Positions 33,801 through 40,644 of a stretch of DNA of 64,000 nucleotides are shown in pieces (position 1 is the first letter of the stretch; every line of letters starts with the position of its first letter). The notes beneath the pieces were generated by a model. The model saw only the letters and a program-made list of their open reading frames with translations, was not told the origin of the DNA and did not search any database. The DNA is from JBASEY01 sp964404285. GTDB taxonomy: Bacteria; CSSED10-310. The stretch spans positions 1-64,000 of the forward strand of contig CAYOJK010000006.1 of the NCBI GenBank assembly GCA_964404285.1. Direction: 5' to 3'. Made by a program: the position numbers and the translations under genes.

Positions 33801-34412
33801 AGGAGGCGGAGTCGGTGTCGGGCCGGTCGGCGTCGGCCAAGGTGTACTGGTCGGACGAGGTGTCGATGTGGGACCGGGAGTCGGTGTCGGGCCGCCTCCA
33901 TAGAAAAAAGCTGCGTTATCGACATATCCACCGAACGTGTTATCAGCATAACAGCGTAATCTGCATCTGGCGGTTACAGCGTTATCCGGCGCCGTGACTT
34001 CACCGGTTGTGGCAAATTCCCAATCACCGGTATAGGTCGCGTACTGAGGGTTTGAACTGGAGATATTTTTATTATCGCTGTCATACCAACTGATAAACAA
34101 GCCGATACCTTTGCTGCCGGTGCCGGAGGTCGAAAACAAGTAAGCTTGAAAAGTATAAGGCTCACCTCCAATGACCTGAACGCTTTGTGTTATTCCGGCA
34201 TTCGTGTTGGATGTCGCTTGAAGCCCGGCGCTGTATGATCCTGATTGGACCGGAGATGTTTCTTTCGTTACAGTCACGGCTGATTCTACTTCCCATCCAA
34301 CAGGTGTGTTACCATTCCAATCCTCTAAATCAGCGTTGACCAAAAGGTTTTGACCCAGGCAGACAGGGGATATCAGAAGGGTGACAACAAGTAATCGCAC
34401 GAGTGTTTGCAT
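30843..34412 (-). CDS. Secreted multidomain amidohydrolase-like protein
   Basis: The 1189-residue protein has a signal peptide ending VCLG at about residue 20. Domains in order: a carbohydrate-binding-like beta domain (about 22-170, starting NLLVNADLEDW); a Pro/Thr linker; an OB-fold domain of the YhcR/ExeM type (about 206-390, VTTYGIVYAF ... IFIQDGEGPWSGILVY); a linker; a second OB domain (about 415-610); an amidohydrolase domain (about 620-1020) with GLIDSHNHPS, IIHGLACGENE and LAPDWTESGMDNML as metal-ligand regions; a Pro/Thr linker; and a C-terminal domain of about 110 residues with two cysteines. GAGGAGG precedes the start. Substrate unknown; probably a cell-surface enzyme. Confidence 0.82.
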   Translation of the reverse strand: MQTLVRLLVVTLLISPVCLGQNLLVNADLEDWNGNTPVGWEVESAVTVTKETSPVQSGSYSAGLQATSNTNAGITQSVQVIGGEPYTFQAYLFSTSGTGSKGIGLFISWYDSDNKNISSSNPQYATYTGDWEFATTGEVTAPDNAVTARCRLRCYADNTFGGYVDNAAFFYGGGPTPTPGPTSTPRPTSTPWPTPTGPTPTPPPHDYIPIHEIQYTIDESGDSPYKGQTVTTYGIVYAFQPDNPNIFIQDGEGPWSGILVYTHGAQVALGDAVLVTGTIKEHYGLTEFENGATIEILSTGNPLPNPAVLQTGDVGFEEWESVFVRVENVTVTNANLGNGEWQIDDGSGPIRVHNEYFYTFLPVLNMQLDYVQGPLTYSFDNFKIEPRDDNDIAEPPPTPTPTGPTPTPTPFDTIPIHDIQFTTDPSGDSPYANQIVNIQGIVTGAKYNGYYVADDAGPWNAVYVFNDLLIGPQVGDEVRVRGKVTEYYNLTEIVDVTYSEIISHGNPVISTTVSAGEFAQEAYESVLVTVEGDLSVVSLDSYGQWTISDGFDTMSVDDEMDYNYFPKRGDSLSSITGIVQYEFEEWKLQPRFTMDIEGDPIPHYCLFGDLITMNDSRDVLENYYLEIKGDTIIGIHASPPTGVDIIDVDGLIFPGLIDSHNHPSYNILGEIPFPQTFKERYEWQRHPMYSDFYDQYDDIRYKKPSGDRYTELWKIAETRQLVAGCTMIQGKNCNGHGDDYFGRQGMIIDNVERYPGRGFASTFPLNSMNDWLNKKKYQYYWSRFIIHLCEGINANAKNEFYTWRSWGMLDWRTTIIHGLACGENEWTLMANANAHLIWSPFSNWVLYNGVADVPGALGAGLNVALAPDWTESGMDNMLAEMKFAESINQDYFEGILTPQTLAEMVTRNAALAVGMEDLVGAIDIGYRANLMAIPGNPLQPYDDLLAAEPADVLLTVVGGRPLYGDPAMMDYFPWIDHQEDITICGVPKRISIGVDTHAIPDSDMKLQDIEHELYMAYLEAPYVCEYVSYDPCFGQEPTPTPTQGGPTATPTQAPTSTPGGPTATPTPTPTMPCENLGVTIDMPSTSFGPSDTFYLNVDICNPNASMGVVPLFVILDVYHELFFAPSFNDFDHYHIQLFSGFQSLPIIPAFAWPVDAGAADGILFYAGLTNPQITDLIGDYDFVIFGWHQ

Positions 34413-34454
34413 GTTTTTTTCCTCCTCAAAAACAGTGACGACATCGTCGTACTT

Positions 34455-34484
34455 ACTATATCCGGCAATTGATTTGAATTACAA
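34455..34484 (-). promoter_or_regulatory. Candidate sigma-70 promoter for the secreted protein
   Basis: On the minus strand TTGTAA (34484-34479) and TATAGT (34460-34455) are 18 bases apart. The -35 element lies within the 20-base word that flanks the assembly gap, so copies of the repeat may also carry it. Confidence 0.45.
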
Positions 34485-34497
34485 GCATCAGATCTAA

Positions 34498-34597
34498 NNN
34501 NNNNNNNNNNNNNNNNNNNNNNNNNNNNNNNNNNNNNNNNNNNNNNNNNNNNNNNNNNNNNNNNNNNNNNNNNNNNNNNNNNNNNNNNNNNNNNNNN
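34498..34597. other. Assembly gap of 100 N
   Basis: Exactly 100 N is the usual placeholder for a scaffold gap of unknown size. The 20-base word attacaagcatcagatctaa precedes it (34478-34497) and recurs at 34745-34764 before a second copy of the sequence that follows the gap, so the gap was probably caused by a tandem repeat. Confidence 0.95.
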
Positions 34598-34719
34598 AAA
34601 ACCTCCGGTTGAGTTAGACATTATATCCATTAGTTATTTTGATGTTCGATTCTGTGGAAAACAAGTTTTAGTGGGTTTAAACTATCCAAACAAAATAAAA
34701 AGAAAAGAGTTTTTTTAAA
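34598..34719. repeat. MITE-like repeat, copy 1 (truncated by the gap)
   Basis: This copy matches 34766-34881 with a few substitutions. Its left terminal repeat is cut by the gap, and its right end reads GAGTTTTTTTA rather than AGGTTTTTTA. Copy 1 is followed by a short hairpin with a T-run (34721-34739). Confidence 0.7.
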
Positions 34720-34761
34720 TGGGGTGAACCCATTTTTATGTGGGATTACAAGCATCAGATC

Positions 34762-34881
34762 TAAAAAACCTCCGGTTGAGTTAGACATTATATCCATTAG
34801 TTATTTTGATGTTCGATTCCGTGGAAAACAAGTTTTAGTGGATTTAAATCATCCAAACAGAATAAAAAGTAAGGTTTTTTA
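34762..34881. repeat. MITE-like repeat, copy 2, with terminal inverted repeats
   Basis: The 120-base copy is bounded by TAAAAAACCT (34762-34771) and AGGTTTTTTA (34872-34881), a perfect ten-base inverted repeat. It has no coding capacity. A non-autonomous mobile element or a duplicated regulatory region would both fit. Confidence 0.55.
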
Positions 34882-34898
34882 AAACAGATTTCGATAGT

Positions 34899-35750
34899 TT
34901 AATTTTCGAAATCAAATAAAAAGGGCGCTGTTTTTCTCAATTGAGTCCATCCGGATTTTAGATTGAACAAGCCTTGTTTTTCTAGAAAATTGCCAACGAT
35001 CTGTACAAGATGGCACAGTCGTCGCCACCGTGCCTGGAGTCCTTCCGGGTCAGTATCCATCGATAAAACAGCTTGGACATGTTTCAGAAATCCGTCAGGA
35101 ATGTTTTGCAACTTGTTGATTTCTCTGTCCAGATGTGGGCTGAAAATAATATAATTGTCGTTGGCTAAAAAGACGATTTCATACAGGACTTTTATGATTT
35201 CACCTTGTTCATGGAAGCTAAACAACATGCTGGAGATATCAGAGTGCCGATCCATAATTTCCAGCCCGTTTGTGATACCAGAAAATAATACAGGGATAAC
35301 CGTTTGTTTATACTCCAGCGGCAATGGCGAAATAACGTTTTTCCATGCTTTCAGTTGTTTCTTTGGATCCCATAAAATTTTGCTTGTATGTAGAATACTG
35401 ACGATCAATGGGTATTTAAGAGGTTTATTTCTCACCACATCCGAAACCCGCTCGCAAATTATATCCTCTGGCACATGCCAAATACTGGCTGGAACACCGT
35501 CGATATAAAAGTAATCCGATGGAATAGGCTGTTCCCTGCAGATAGATGGTTTATCTGGGTCGGCCAGGATTGACAAGATTTGGGCGCGTGCACTTTGGGT
35601 TGCCAATTCCGATTGAACGACCATGATATTGATATCTGATTTTTCCGTGGCTGTTCCTCTGGCTCTGGAACCAAATAGAGCAATTGCCCAAGCCTTCGGA
35701 AGTGTTTTATATACCGACGTAATTTTTTCAATTCGATTTGTTACATTCAT
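34899..35750 (-). CDS. Nucleotidyltransferase-like protein with altered catalytic motif
   Basis: The 283-residue protein has the N-terminal fold of small nucleotidyltransferases with WAIALFGSRARGTATEKSDINIMVV at about residues 22-46. The motif GS-x-A-x-G is present, but the usual Ser-Asp-Ile-Asp reads Ser-Asp-Ile-Asn, so the second metal-binding Asp is replaced. The C-terminal 180 residues are helical, resembling helper domains of such proteins. ATG 35750 is preferred over a TTG at 35765. No partner HEPN gene lies next to it; clpB follows in the same orientation but far upstream. It may be a modified or inactive nucleotidyltransferase. Confidence 0.65.
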   Translation of the reverse strand: MNVTNRIEKITSVYKTLPKAWAIALFGSRARGTATEKSDINIMVVQSELATQSARAQILSILADPDKPSICREQPIPSDYFYIDGVPASIWHVPEDIICERVSDVVRNKPLKYPLIVSILHTSKILWDPKKQLKAWKNVISPLPLEYKQTVIPVLFSGITNGLEIMDRHSDISSMLFSFHEQGEIIKVLYEIVFLANDNYIIFSPHLDREINKLQNIPDGFLKHVQAVLSMDTDPEGLQARWRRLCHLVQIVGNFLEKQGLFNLKSGWTQLRKTAPFLFDFEN

Positions 35751-35847
35751 GTTGAAGTCGTCCAACCGGTAAAGATGGACAATGTTACATATATTTATTC
35801 AAAAAGCAAAGCCGAATTATCAGACTATTTTATCGATCTATTCGTGA

Positions 35848-38466
35848 TCATTTGCCGTGATGGCTGATCGAAATATCCAGATCGCCATCGATTTCATCGA
35901 TAACTATCGTCGCCCCGTCCCGAATATCACCGGCTATCAATGCGCGTCCGATACGTGTTTCCAATTCGCGTTGAATATATCGTTTCAGCGGTCTGGCTCC
36001 ATACACAGGATCGAATCCTCTTTTTGCAATCAAAACTTTTGCTTCATGAGTGATCGTCAAATTGATCTGTCTGTCTTGTAAGCGTTTGGTGAGGTCTTTC
36101 ATCAACAGTACAACAATCTGCTCGATTTCATCCAAACTCAGCGAATGGAAAAAGATGATATCATCGATCCGATTTAAAAATTCCGGCCGGAAATGAAGTC
36201 GAAGTTCGCTCATGACCGCATCTTTGGCTGAATCTTTGACGATGCCGTTCTGGATAGCGTTGTCCAGTAGATGTTGTGACCCGATATTACTGGTCATGAT
36301 GATCACGGTGTTTTTGAAATCCACTGTTCGGCCGTGGCTATCGGTCACGCGTCCATCATCCAGAATTTGCAATAAGATATTGAACACATCGTGATGTGCT
36401 TTTTCGATTTCATCGAACAATAGAACCGAATAAGGTTTGCGTCTGACCGCTTCCGTCAGTTGGCCGCCTTGTTCAAACCCGACATATCCGGGAGGGGCTC
36501 CAATCAAGCGTGACACCGAATGTTTTTCCATATATTCAGACATATCGATACGCACCATATTGTCTTCTGCGTCGAAAAGGGCTTCTGTCAGTGTTCGAGC
36601 CAATTCAGTTTTACCCACACCGGTCGGTCCTAAGAAAATGAAGGATCCGATAGGTTTTCTAGGGTCTTTTATTCCCGAGCGCGCTCGAATAATTGCGTCG
36701 GCAACACGCTGAACGGCTTCATCTTGGCCGATCACACGTTGATGCAGAATATCGTCCAGATTCAGTAATTTGGTGCGTTCGCTTTCCACTAATCGAGTAA
36801 CAGGAATTCCTGTCCAGCGTGACACGATATCGGCGATTTCATCTTCTGTAACCGCTTCACGCAACAGTTTTTCGCCGGAGTCTCTACCGCTCAGTTTGTT
36901 TTCTTTCTCGTGTAGAGCCGCTTCTAATTCAGGTAATTTGCCGTGTTTCAATTCGGCGGCTCGATTCAAATCGTATTTCCGTTCCGCCACTTCAGTTTCC
37001 TGCCGGATTGTTTCGATATCTTTTCTTAATTTTTGAACCTCGGTGATTTCCTGTTTTTCTGATTCCCAGCGTGCCATCATTTCAGATCGTTCTGTCTTCA
37101 GATCAGCTAATTCCCGGTGGATATCGTCCAGTCGTTCTAAAGACGCTTTATCTTTTTCTTTTTTGAGCGCTGCCGCTTCGATTTCAAGCTGCATGACACG
37201 ACGGGTGACAGCGTCCAGGGAAGCTGGAAGGGAGTCAATTTCGGTTCGGATCATTGCACAGGCTTCATCGACCAAATCGATCGCTTTATCGGGTAAAAAC
37301 CTATCGGTTATATAACGATTTGACAGGACTGCCGCTGCGACAAGCGCGCTATCGGTTATGTTGACACCGTGATGTACTTCGTATCGTTCTTTTAACCCTC
37401 TTAAAATTGAGATTGTATCTTCCACATTTGGTTCGTCGATGACGACGGGTTGGAAACGTCGTTCGAGCGCTGCATCCTTTTCGATATGTTGGCGGTATTC
37501 ATCTAATGTGGTAGCTCCGATACAGTGCAGTTCACCACGGGCGAGCATTGGTTTCAGCATATTGCCTGCATCCATCGAGCCTTCAGCTTTACCGGCTCCG
37601 ACAATGGTATGCATTTCATCTATAAACAATAAGATTTGACCTTCACTTTTGCGTACTTCGTCCAGAACGGATTTCAAGCGCTCTTCAAACTCTCCCCGGT
37701 ATTTCGCGCCGGCGATCAGAGATCCCATATCCAATGAAAACAACGATTTATCTTTCAAACCATCCGGGACATCTCCGCGAACGATACGATGAGCCAAGCC
37801 TTCGACGATTGCCGTCTTACCGACTCCTGGTTCGCCGATAAGAACGGGATTGTTTTTAGTTTTTCGGGATAAAATCCGAATTACTCGGCGAATTTCGTCA
37901 TCCCGGCCGATAACCGGATCCAATTTCCCGGCACGAGCTTCTTTGACTAAGTCTTGTCCAAACCGTTCCAGGGCTTCATACGTGTCTTCAGGATTATCGG
38001 TGACGACTCTTTGGCATCCTCTAACCTCAGTCAAAACCGATAAAAATCGTTCTCTGGTGATATCGAATGTTTTAAAAACTGTTTTTAGAGAATACTGATG
38101 AGCTTTTTCTATCATCGCCAAAAAAAGATGCTCAACAGATATATATTCATCTTTCAGAGACCGGGCTTCACTTTCTGCTTGAACAAGAAGATCGTTCACT
38201 TTTTGCGAAATATAAACTTTGCCGGGTTCGATACCCGGTCCGGATACTCTGGGGCGTTTCTGTAAATCGGTATTTATTGTGGCAAGCATGTTTGCCGCTT
38301 CGACATTCATTCGTTTTAAAAGACGTGGAATCAGACCGTCCTGTTGTTCGATAAGCGCCGCCGCCAGGTGCTCGACATCGATCTCATAATGGCCTTCGCG
38401 GACAGCCAGTGATTGGGCTGTCTGCAGGGCTTCTTGGGATTTTTGTGTCAATCGGTTCATATTCAT
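35848..38466 (-). CDS. clpB: ATP-dependent disaggregase ClpB
   Basis: The 872-residue Hsp104-type chaperone dissolves protein aggregates with DnaK. It begins MNMNRLTQKSQEALQTAQ, carries two AAA modules with Walker A GEPGVGKTAIVEGLA and GPTGVGKTELART, and a coiled-coil middle domain (about residues 400-520, with repeated Lys/Glu heptads). The absence of a ClpP-binding IGF loop supports ClpB rather than ClpA. ATG 38466 is fixed by AAGGAGGT at 38475-38482. A sigma-54-like element (38513-38528) lies upstream. It probably belongs to the same stress regulon as the hsp20 operon. Confidence 0.97.
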   Translation of the reverse strand: MNMNRLTQKSQEALQTAQSLAVREGHYEIDVEHLAAALIEQQDGLIPRLLKRMNVEAANMLATINTDLQKRPRVSGPGIEPGKVYISQKVNDLLVQAESEARSLKDEYISVEHLFLAMIEKAHQYSLKTVFKTFDITRERFLSVLTEVRGCQRVVTDNPEDTYEALERFGQDLVKEARAGKLDPVIGRDDEIRRVIRILSRKTKNNPVLIGEPGVGKTAIVEGLAHRIVRGDVPDGLKDKSLFSLDMGSLIAGAKYRGEFEERLKSVLDEVRKSEGQILLFIDEMHTIVGAGKAEGSMDAGNMLKPMLARGELHCIGATTLDEYRQHIEKDAALERRFQPVVIDEPNVEDTISILRGLKERYEVHHGVNITDSALVAAAVLSNRYITDRFLPDKAIDLVDEACAMIRTEIDSLPASLDAVTRRVMQLEIEAAALKKEKDKASLERLDDIHRELADLKTERSEMMARWESEKQEITEVQKLRKDIETIRQETEVAERKYDLNRAAELKHGKLPELEAALHEKENKLSGRDSGEKLLREAVTEDEIADIVSRWTGIPVTRLVESERTKLLNLDDILHQRVIGQDEAVQRVADAIIRARSGIKDPRKPIGSFIFLGPTGVGKTELARTLTEALFDAEDNMVRIDMSEYMEKHSVSRLIGAPPGYVGFEQGGQLTEAVRRKPYSVLLFDEIEKAHHDVFNILLQILDDGRVTDSHGRTVDFKNTVIIMTSNIGSQHLLDNAIQNGIVKDSAKDAVMSELRLHFRPEFLNRIDDIIFFHSLSLDEIEQIVVLLMKDLTKRLQDRQINLTITHEAKVLIAKRGFDPVYGARPLKRYIQRELETRIGRALIAGDIRDGATIVIDEIDGDLDISISHHGK

Positions 38467-38512
38467 TCTCAATAACCTCCTTATCAAAGTTATTTTTTCG
38501 ATGATAGGTTAC

Positions 38513-38528
38513 TTCAAAGCTCATGCCA
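38513..38528 (-). promoter_or_regulatory. Sigma-54-like promoter upstream of clpB
   Basis: On the minus strand TGGCATGAGCTTTGAA keeps the GG of the -24 box and the TTG of the -12 box at the correct spacing, but has A in place of the invariant C of the -12 box. It lies about 47 bases before the start codon. It is a weaker match than the hsp20 promoter. Confidence 0.4.
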
Positions 38529-38601
38529 ACTTTTGGATTATTGTAACACATTATATTTAAATGAAAACCAAAGTTTCTTAGAAAAATCGGGTTACGTGGC
38601 T

Positions 38602-38611
38602 GCGACGCTGC
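38602..38611. promoter_or_regulatory. GCGACGCTGC word shared with the hsp20 upstream region
   Basis: The ten-base word GCGACGCTGC lies 74 bases upstream of the sigma-54-like element of clpB and recurs at 12769-12778, 107 bases upstream of the hsp20 sigma-54 promoter. A GTTACG word is close to both copies (38591-38596, 12782-12787). These could be binding sites of a common activator. Confidence 0.35.
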
Positions 38612-38703
38612 ATGGGTCAAATCGGCGGTGCAAGATTTGATTTTAAAACGATGTTTTCAGACAATATGTCTTAAGGGGCTGGTAGAACCCGCTAACAAAA
38701 CGT

Positions 38704-39810
38704 ATGAAAAGAATTTTGTTGACAATTATATTAGTTTTATTGGTTTCGAGCGCGGCGGTTATCATGGCGGAGACTTGTCATATCTGTCAGAAAACCATCA
38801 CGGGAAAATTTTATATATACCAGGTGAATTCCGGTGATCGCGCAGTGTGTTCCGACTGTAACGAAAATTTAGGTTCATGTATTAAGTGCGGATTACCGGT
38901 TTTAGGATCTCGTAAAGCACAATCGAATATCTTATGCAGCTCTTGTCGTTTAAACGCGGAAAAATGTCATGTTTGTGGTGAGGTTGTAATTGGAACTTAT
39001 TATACCAATGAGGCGAACCGTATCTTTTGTTCAAAATGCTTTGAATCTGCTGCCAGGTGTGATTTTTGTGATACGATACTTTTACCAGGTGAATGGTCCT
39101 ATTCGGATAATCGAAAGATTTGTCACACTTGTCTAAAAACTGCTCCGTTGTGTATGGGATGCAATCAACTTTTCAAGGGTCAATACAGTGTTTACAGCGG
39201 ATTTGAAGGGGTATATTGTGATAACTGTCAAACTAATACGCCTGCATGTTTGTCCTGTTTAAGACCGTGTGGTCCACGGCCTGTCAGATTGAGTAACGGT
39301 CAAGTTATCTGTCGGGACTGCTCCAAAACCGCCATTCTGGATCGGAACAGTTATCGGTCAATCATTGTGGAAGTGTCCAAATGTATGGAACAAACCCTTT
39401 TAATGACGATAGTGTCGGATATACAATTTAGTTTGGTAGATCAATTCGATAGTTCAAACTATGCTGACGGATACCGTGAATTAGGGCAATTCATTCGGAC
39501 GGGAAACGACTTTTCGATAGAAGTTCTGAAGGGTTTATCACGGCCGATCTGTTTGGAGACGGTAGCACATGAGTTGGCTCATGCCTGGCAGTATGAGAAC
39601 CATCCTCTTTTAAAAGACAAAGAACTGGTGGAAGGCTTTGCGCAATGGGTAGCCGATAACGTGTTGGAACACAAGGGGTATTCTGATCTGATTGTGCGCT
39701 TGCATCAGCGTGATGATGTTTATGGTCGAGGGTACCGTCGGTTGAAAGAATGGGAAAGGCTGTATGGTGTCAGTGGTGTGTTTCAGCAGTTGAAGAAGCA
39801 CGGGTCTTAA
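38704..39810 (+). CDS. Exported DA1/LIM-like zinc-ribbon metallopeptidase
   Basis: The 368-residue protein has a signal peptide (about 1-22, ending VIMA). Residues 25-206 contain six C-x2-C ... C-x2-C pairs (CHIC/CSDC, CIKC/CSSC, CHVC/CSKC, CDFC/CHTC, CMGC/CDNC, CLSC/CRDC) separated by exactly six residues, resembling tandem LIM or ribbon modules. The C-terminal half has the zinc-peptidase site HELAH at 289-293 with Glu310 in ELVEGFAQW as a likely third ligand, as in plant DA1 peptidases. It would act outside the cytoplasm on unknown proteins. No ribosome binding site is visible before ATG 38704. Confidence 0.75.
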   Translation: MKRILLTIILVLLVSSAAVIMAETCHICQKTITGKFYIYQVNSGDRAVCSDCNENLGSCIKCGLPVLGSRKAQSNILCSSCRLNAEKCHVCGEVVIGTYYTNEANRIFCSKCFESAARCDFCDTILLPGEWSYSDNRKICHTCLKTAPLCMGCNQLFKGQYSVYSGFEGVYCDNCQTNTPACLSCLRPCGPRPVRLSNGQVICRDCSKTAILDRNSYRSIIVEVSKCMEQTLLMTIVSDIQFSLVDQFDSSNYADGYRELGQFIRTGNDFSIEVLKGLSRPICLETVAHELAHAWQYENHPLLKDKELVEGFAQWVADNVLEHKGYSDLIVRLHQRDDVYGRGYRRLKEWERLYGVSGVFQQLKKHGS

Positions 39811-39826
39811 AGAAGATTATAACAAC

Positions 39827-39850
39827 AGAAAACAATCACATGTGTTTTCT
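39827..39850 (+). terminator. Weak hairpin after the DA1-like gene
   Basis: AGAAAACA (39827-39834) pairs with TGTTTTCT (39843-39850) around an eight-base loop. There is no strong T-run after it, so its role as a terminator is uncertain. Confidence 0.35.
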
Positions 39851-39965
39851 AGATTTACCGAAGAAACTCGAAACGATGTCTTCCAAATCGACAGAAAATT
39901 CTGTTAATCAATAGAGATGTCAGCCCCCGGCCCCATTTGAAGTTATACGAACCAGAGAAGTAATA

Positions 39966-39989
39966 ATTTGAAGAAAATTTTCTTCAAAT
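39966..39989. promoter_or_regulatory. Perfect 24-bp palindrome
   Basis: The half-site ATTTGAAGAAAA is repeated in perfect inverse orientation with no spacer. It ends five bases before the TTGACG element of a candidate promoter, as an operator would. Confidence 0.5.
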
Positions 39990-39993
39990 CGTG

Positions 39994-40022
39994 TTGACGG
40001 TAAACACTCATTATGCTTTAAT
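39994..40022 (+). promoter_or_regulatory. Orphan promoter-like sequence
   Basis: TTGACG (39994-39999) and TTTAAT (40017-40022) are 17 bases apart on the plus strand. The nearest plus-strand gene starts at 44488, so any product would be a short non-coding or antisense RNA. Confidence 0.3.
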
Positions 40023-40167
40023 CAAAAATACGTGTAGCCGATACCGAACGAATACGAGACCAGGTTTTAATATCTAATTTCCAAGTGTTAGGATTCAGTA
40101 TCTATAGTCTTCAAGTTTGATTTAGAAATCTCTCCAATAAAAATCAACCGAAAAACCTAACCAGAAA

Positions 40168-40644
40168 CTAGGAACCGTGTTCCACGCCCGAGGAACGCTG
40201 CTCCCGAATCTTTAATTTTGCTTTGATAAAATCTTTGTGATCGATATGCAGCAGCCGGGCCAGCTTGTGCACCAGGTGATCTTCGTGTTTATCAAGACGG
40301 CCGTCGGTGTAAACCACCTGCCAGATCGATTCCATCAACTTCAACTTCTGTTTTCTTGAACAGAGACTATTGATCGTTTTGGTAAATTGATGCAAATCGA
40401 TCGCGTCTTGTCTGATACCCTCCGCTGCTGCCAATATATCCGTGATCTCTTCGGTCGTCAGATGAAAATGCTCTTGCAGTATCTCGCTGATTTCCTTCAG
40501 CTCTTCATCGGAAATATCCTTATCGGACGCGGCTGTTTCCAACAAGATTACCGACGCCGCTATTTCTAGAGTGTGTTGCCGGCTGTCGGACACATCATCT
40601 GAAAATCGTAATTCGTTCAGAAGATGCTGAAAAAAACGCTTCAT
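40168..40644 (-). CDS. TerB-like protein
   Basis: The 158-residue all-helical protein matches the TerB fold: an early LEIAASVILLETAASDKDISDEELKEI segment, then a second half with LMESIWQVVYTDGRLDKHEDHLVHKLARLLHI, where the acidic D-x-x-D/E-E positions of the family recur. TerB-family proteins bind metal ions and often act as cytosolic membrane-associated scaffolds in stress-related complexes. It overlaps the upstream SPASM radical SAM gene by four bases and is the last gene of a four-gene operon. Its link to radical SAM enzymes is unexplained. Confidence 0.82.
   Translation of the reverse strand: MKRFFQHLLNELRFSDDVSDSRQHTLEIAASVILLETAASDKDISDEELKEISEILQEHFHLTTEEITDILAAAEGIRQDAIDLHQFTKTINSLCSRKQKLKLMESIWQVVYTDGRLDKHEDHLVHKLARLLHIDHKDFIKAKLKIREQRSSGVEHGS

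Larger units (their letters stand above)
34413..34898. other. Intergenic region with scaffold gap and duplicated repeat
   Basis: This 486-base region holds a promoter for the secreted protein (34455-34484), a 100-N gap and two near-identical copies of a repeat. No gene is visible outside these. The real length is unknown because of the gap. Confidence 0.7.
39811..40167. other. Intergenic region with palindrome and orphan promoter
   Basis: This region between convergent genes contains a hairpin after the peptidase gene (39827-39850), a 24-base perfect palindrome (39966-39989) and a promoter-like pair (39994-40022) pointing to the plus strand where no gene follows. I see no open reading frame or clear terminator in the remainder; a small RNA is possible but not supported. 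Confidence 0.5.
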
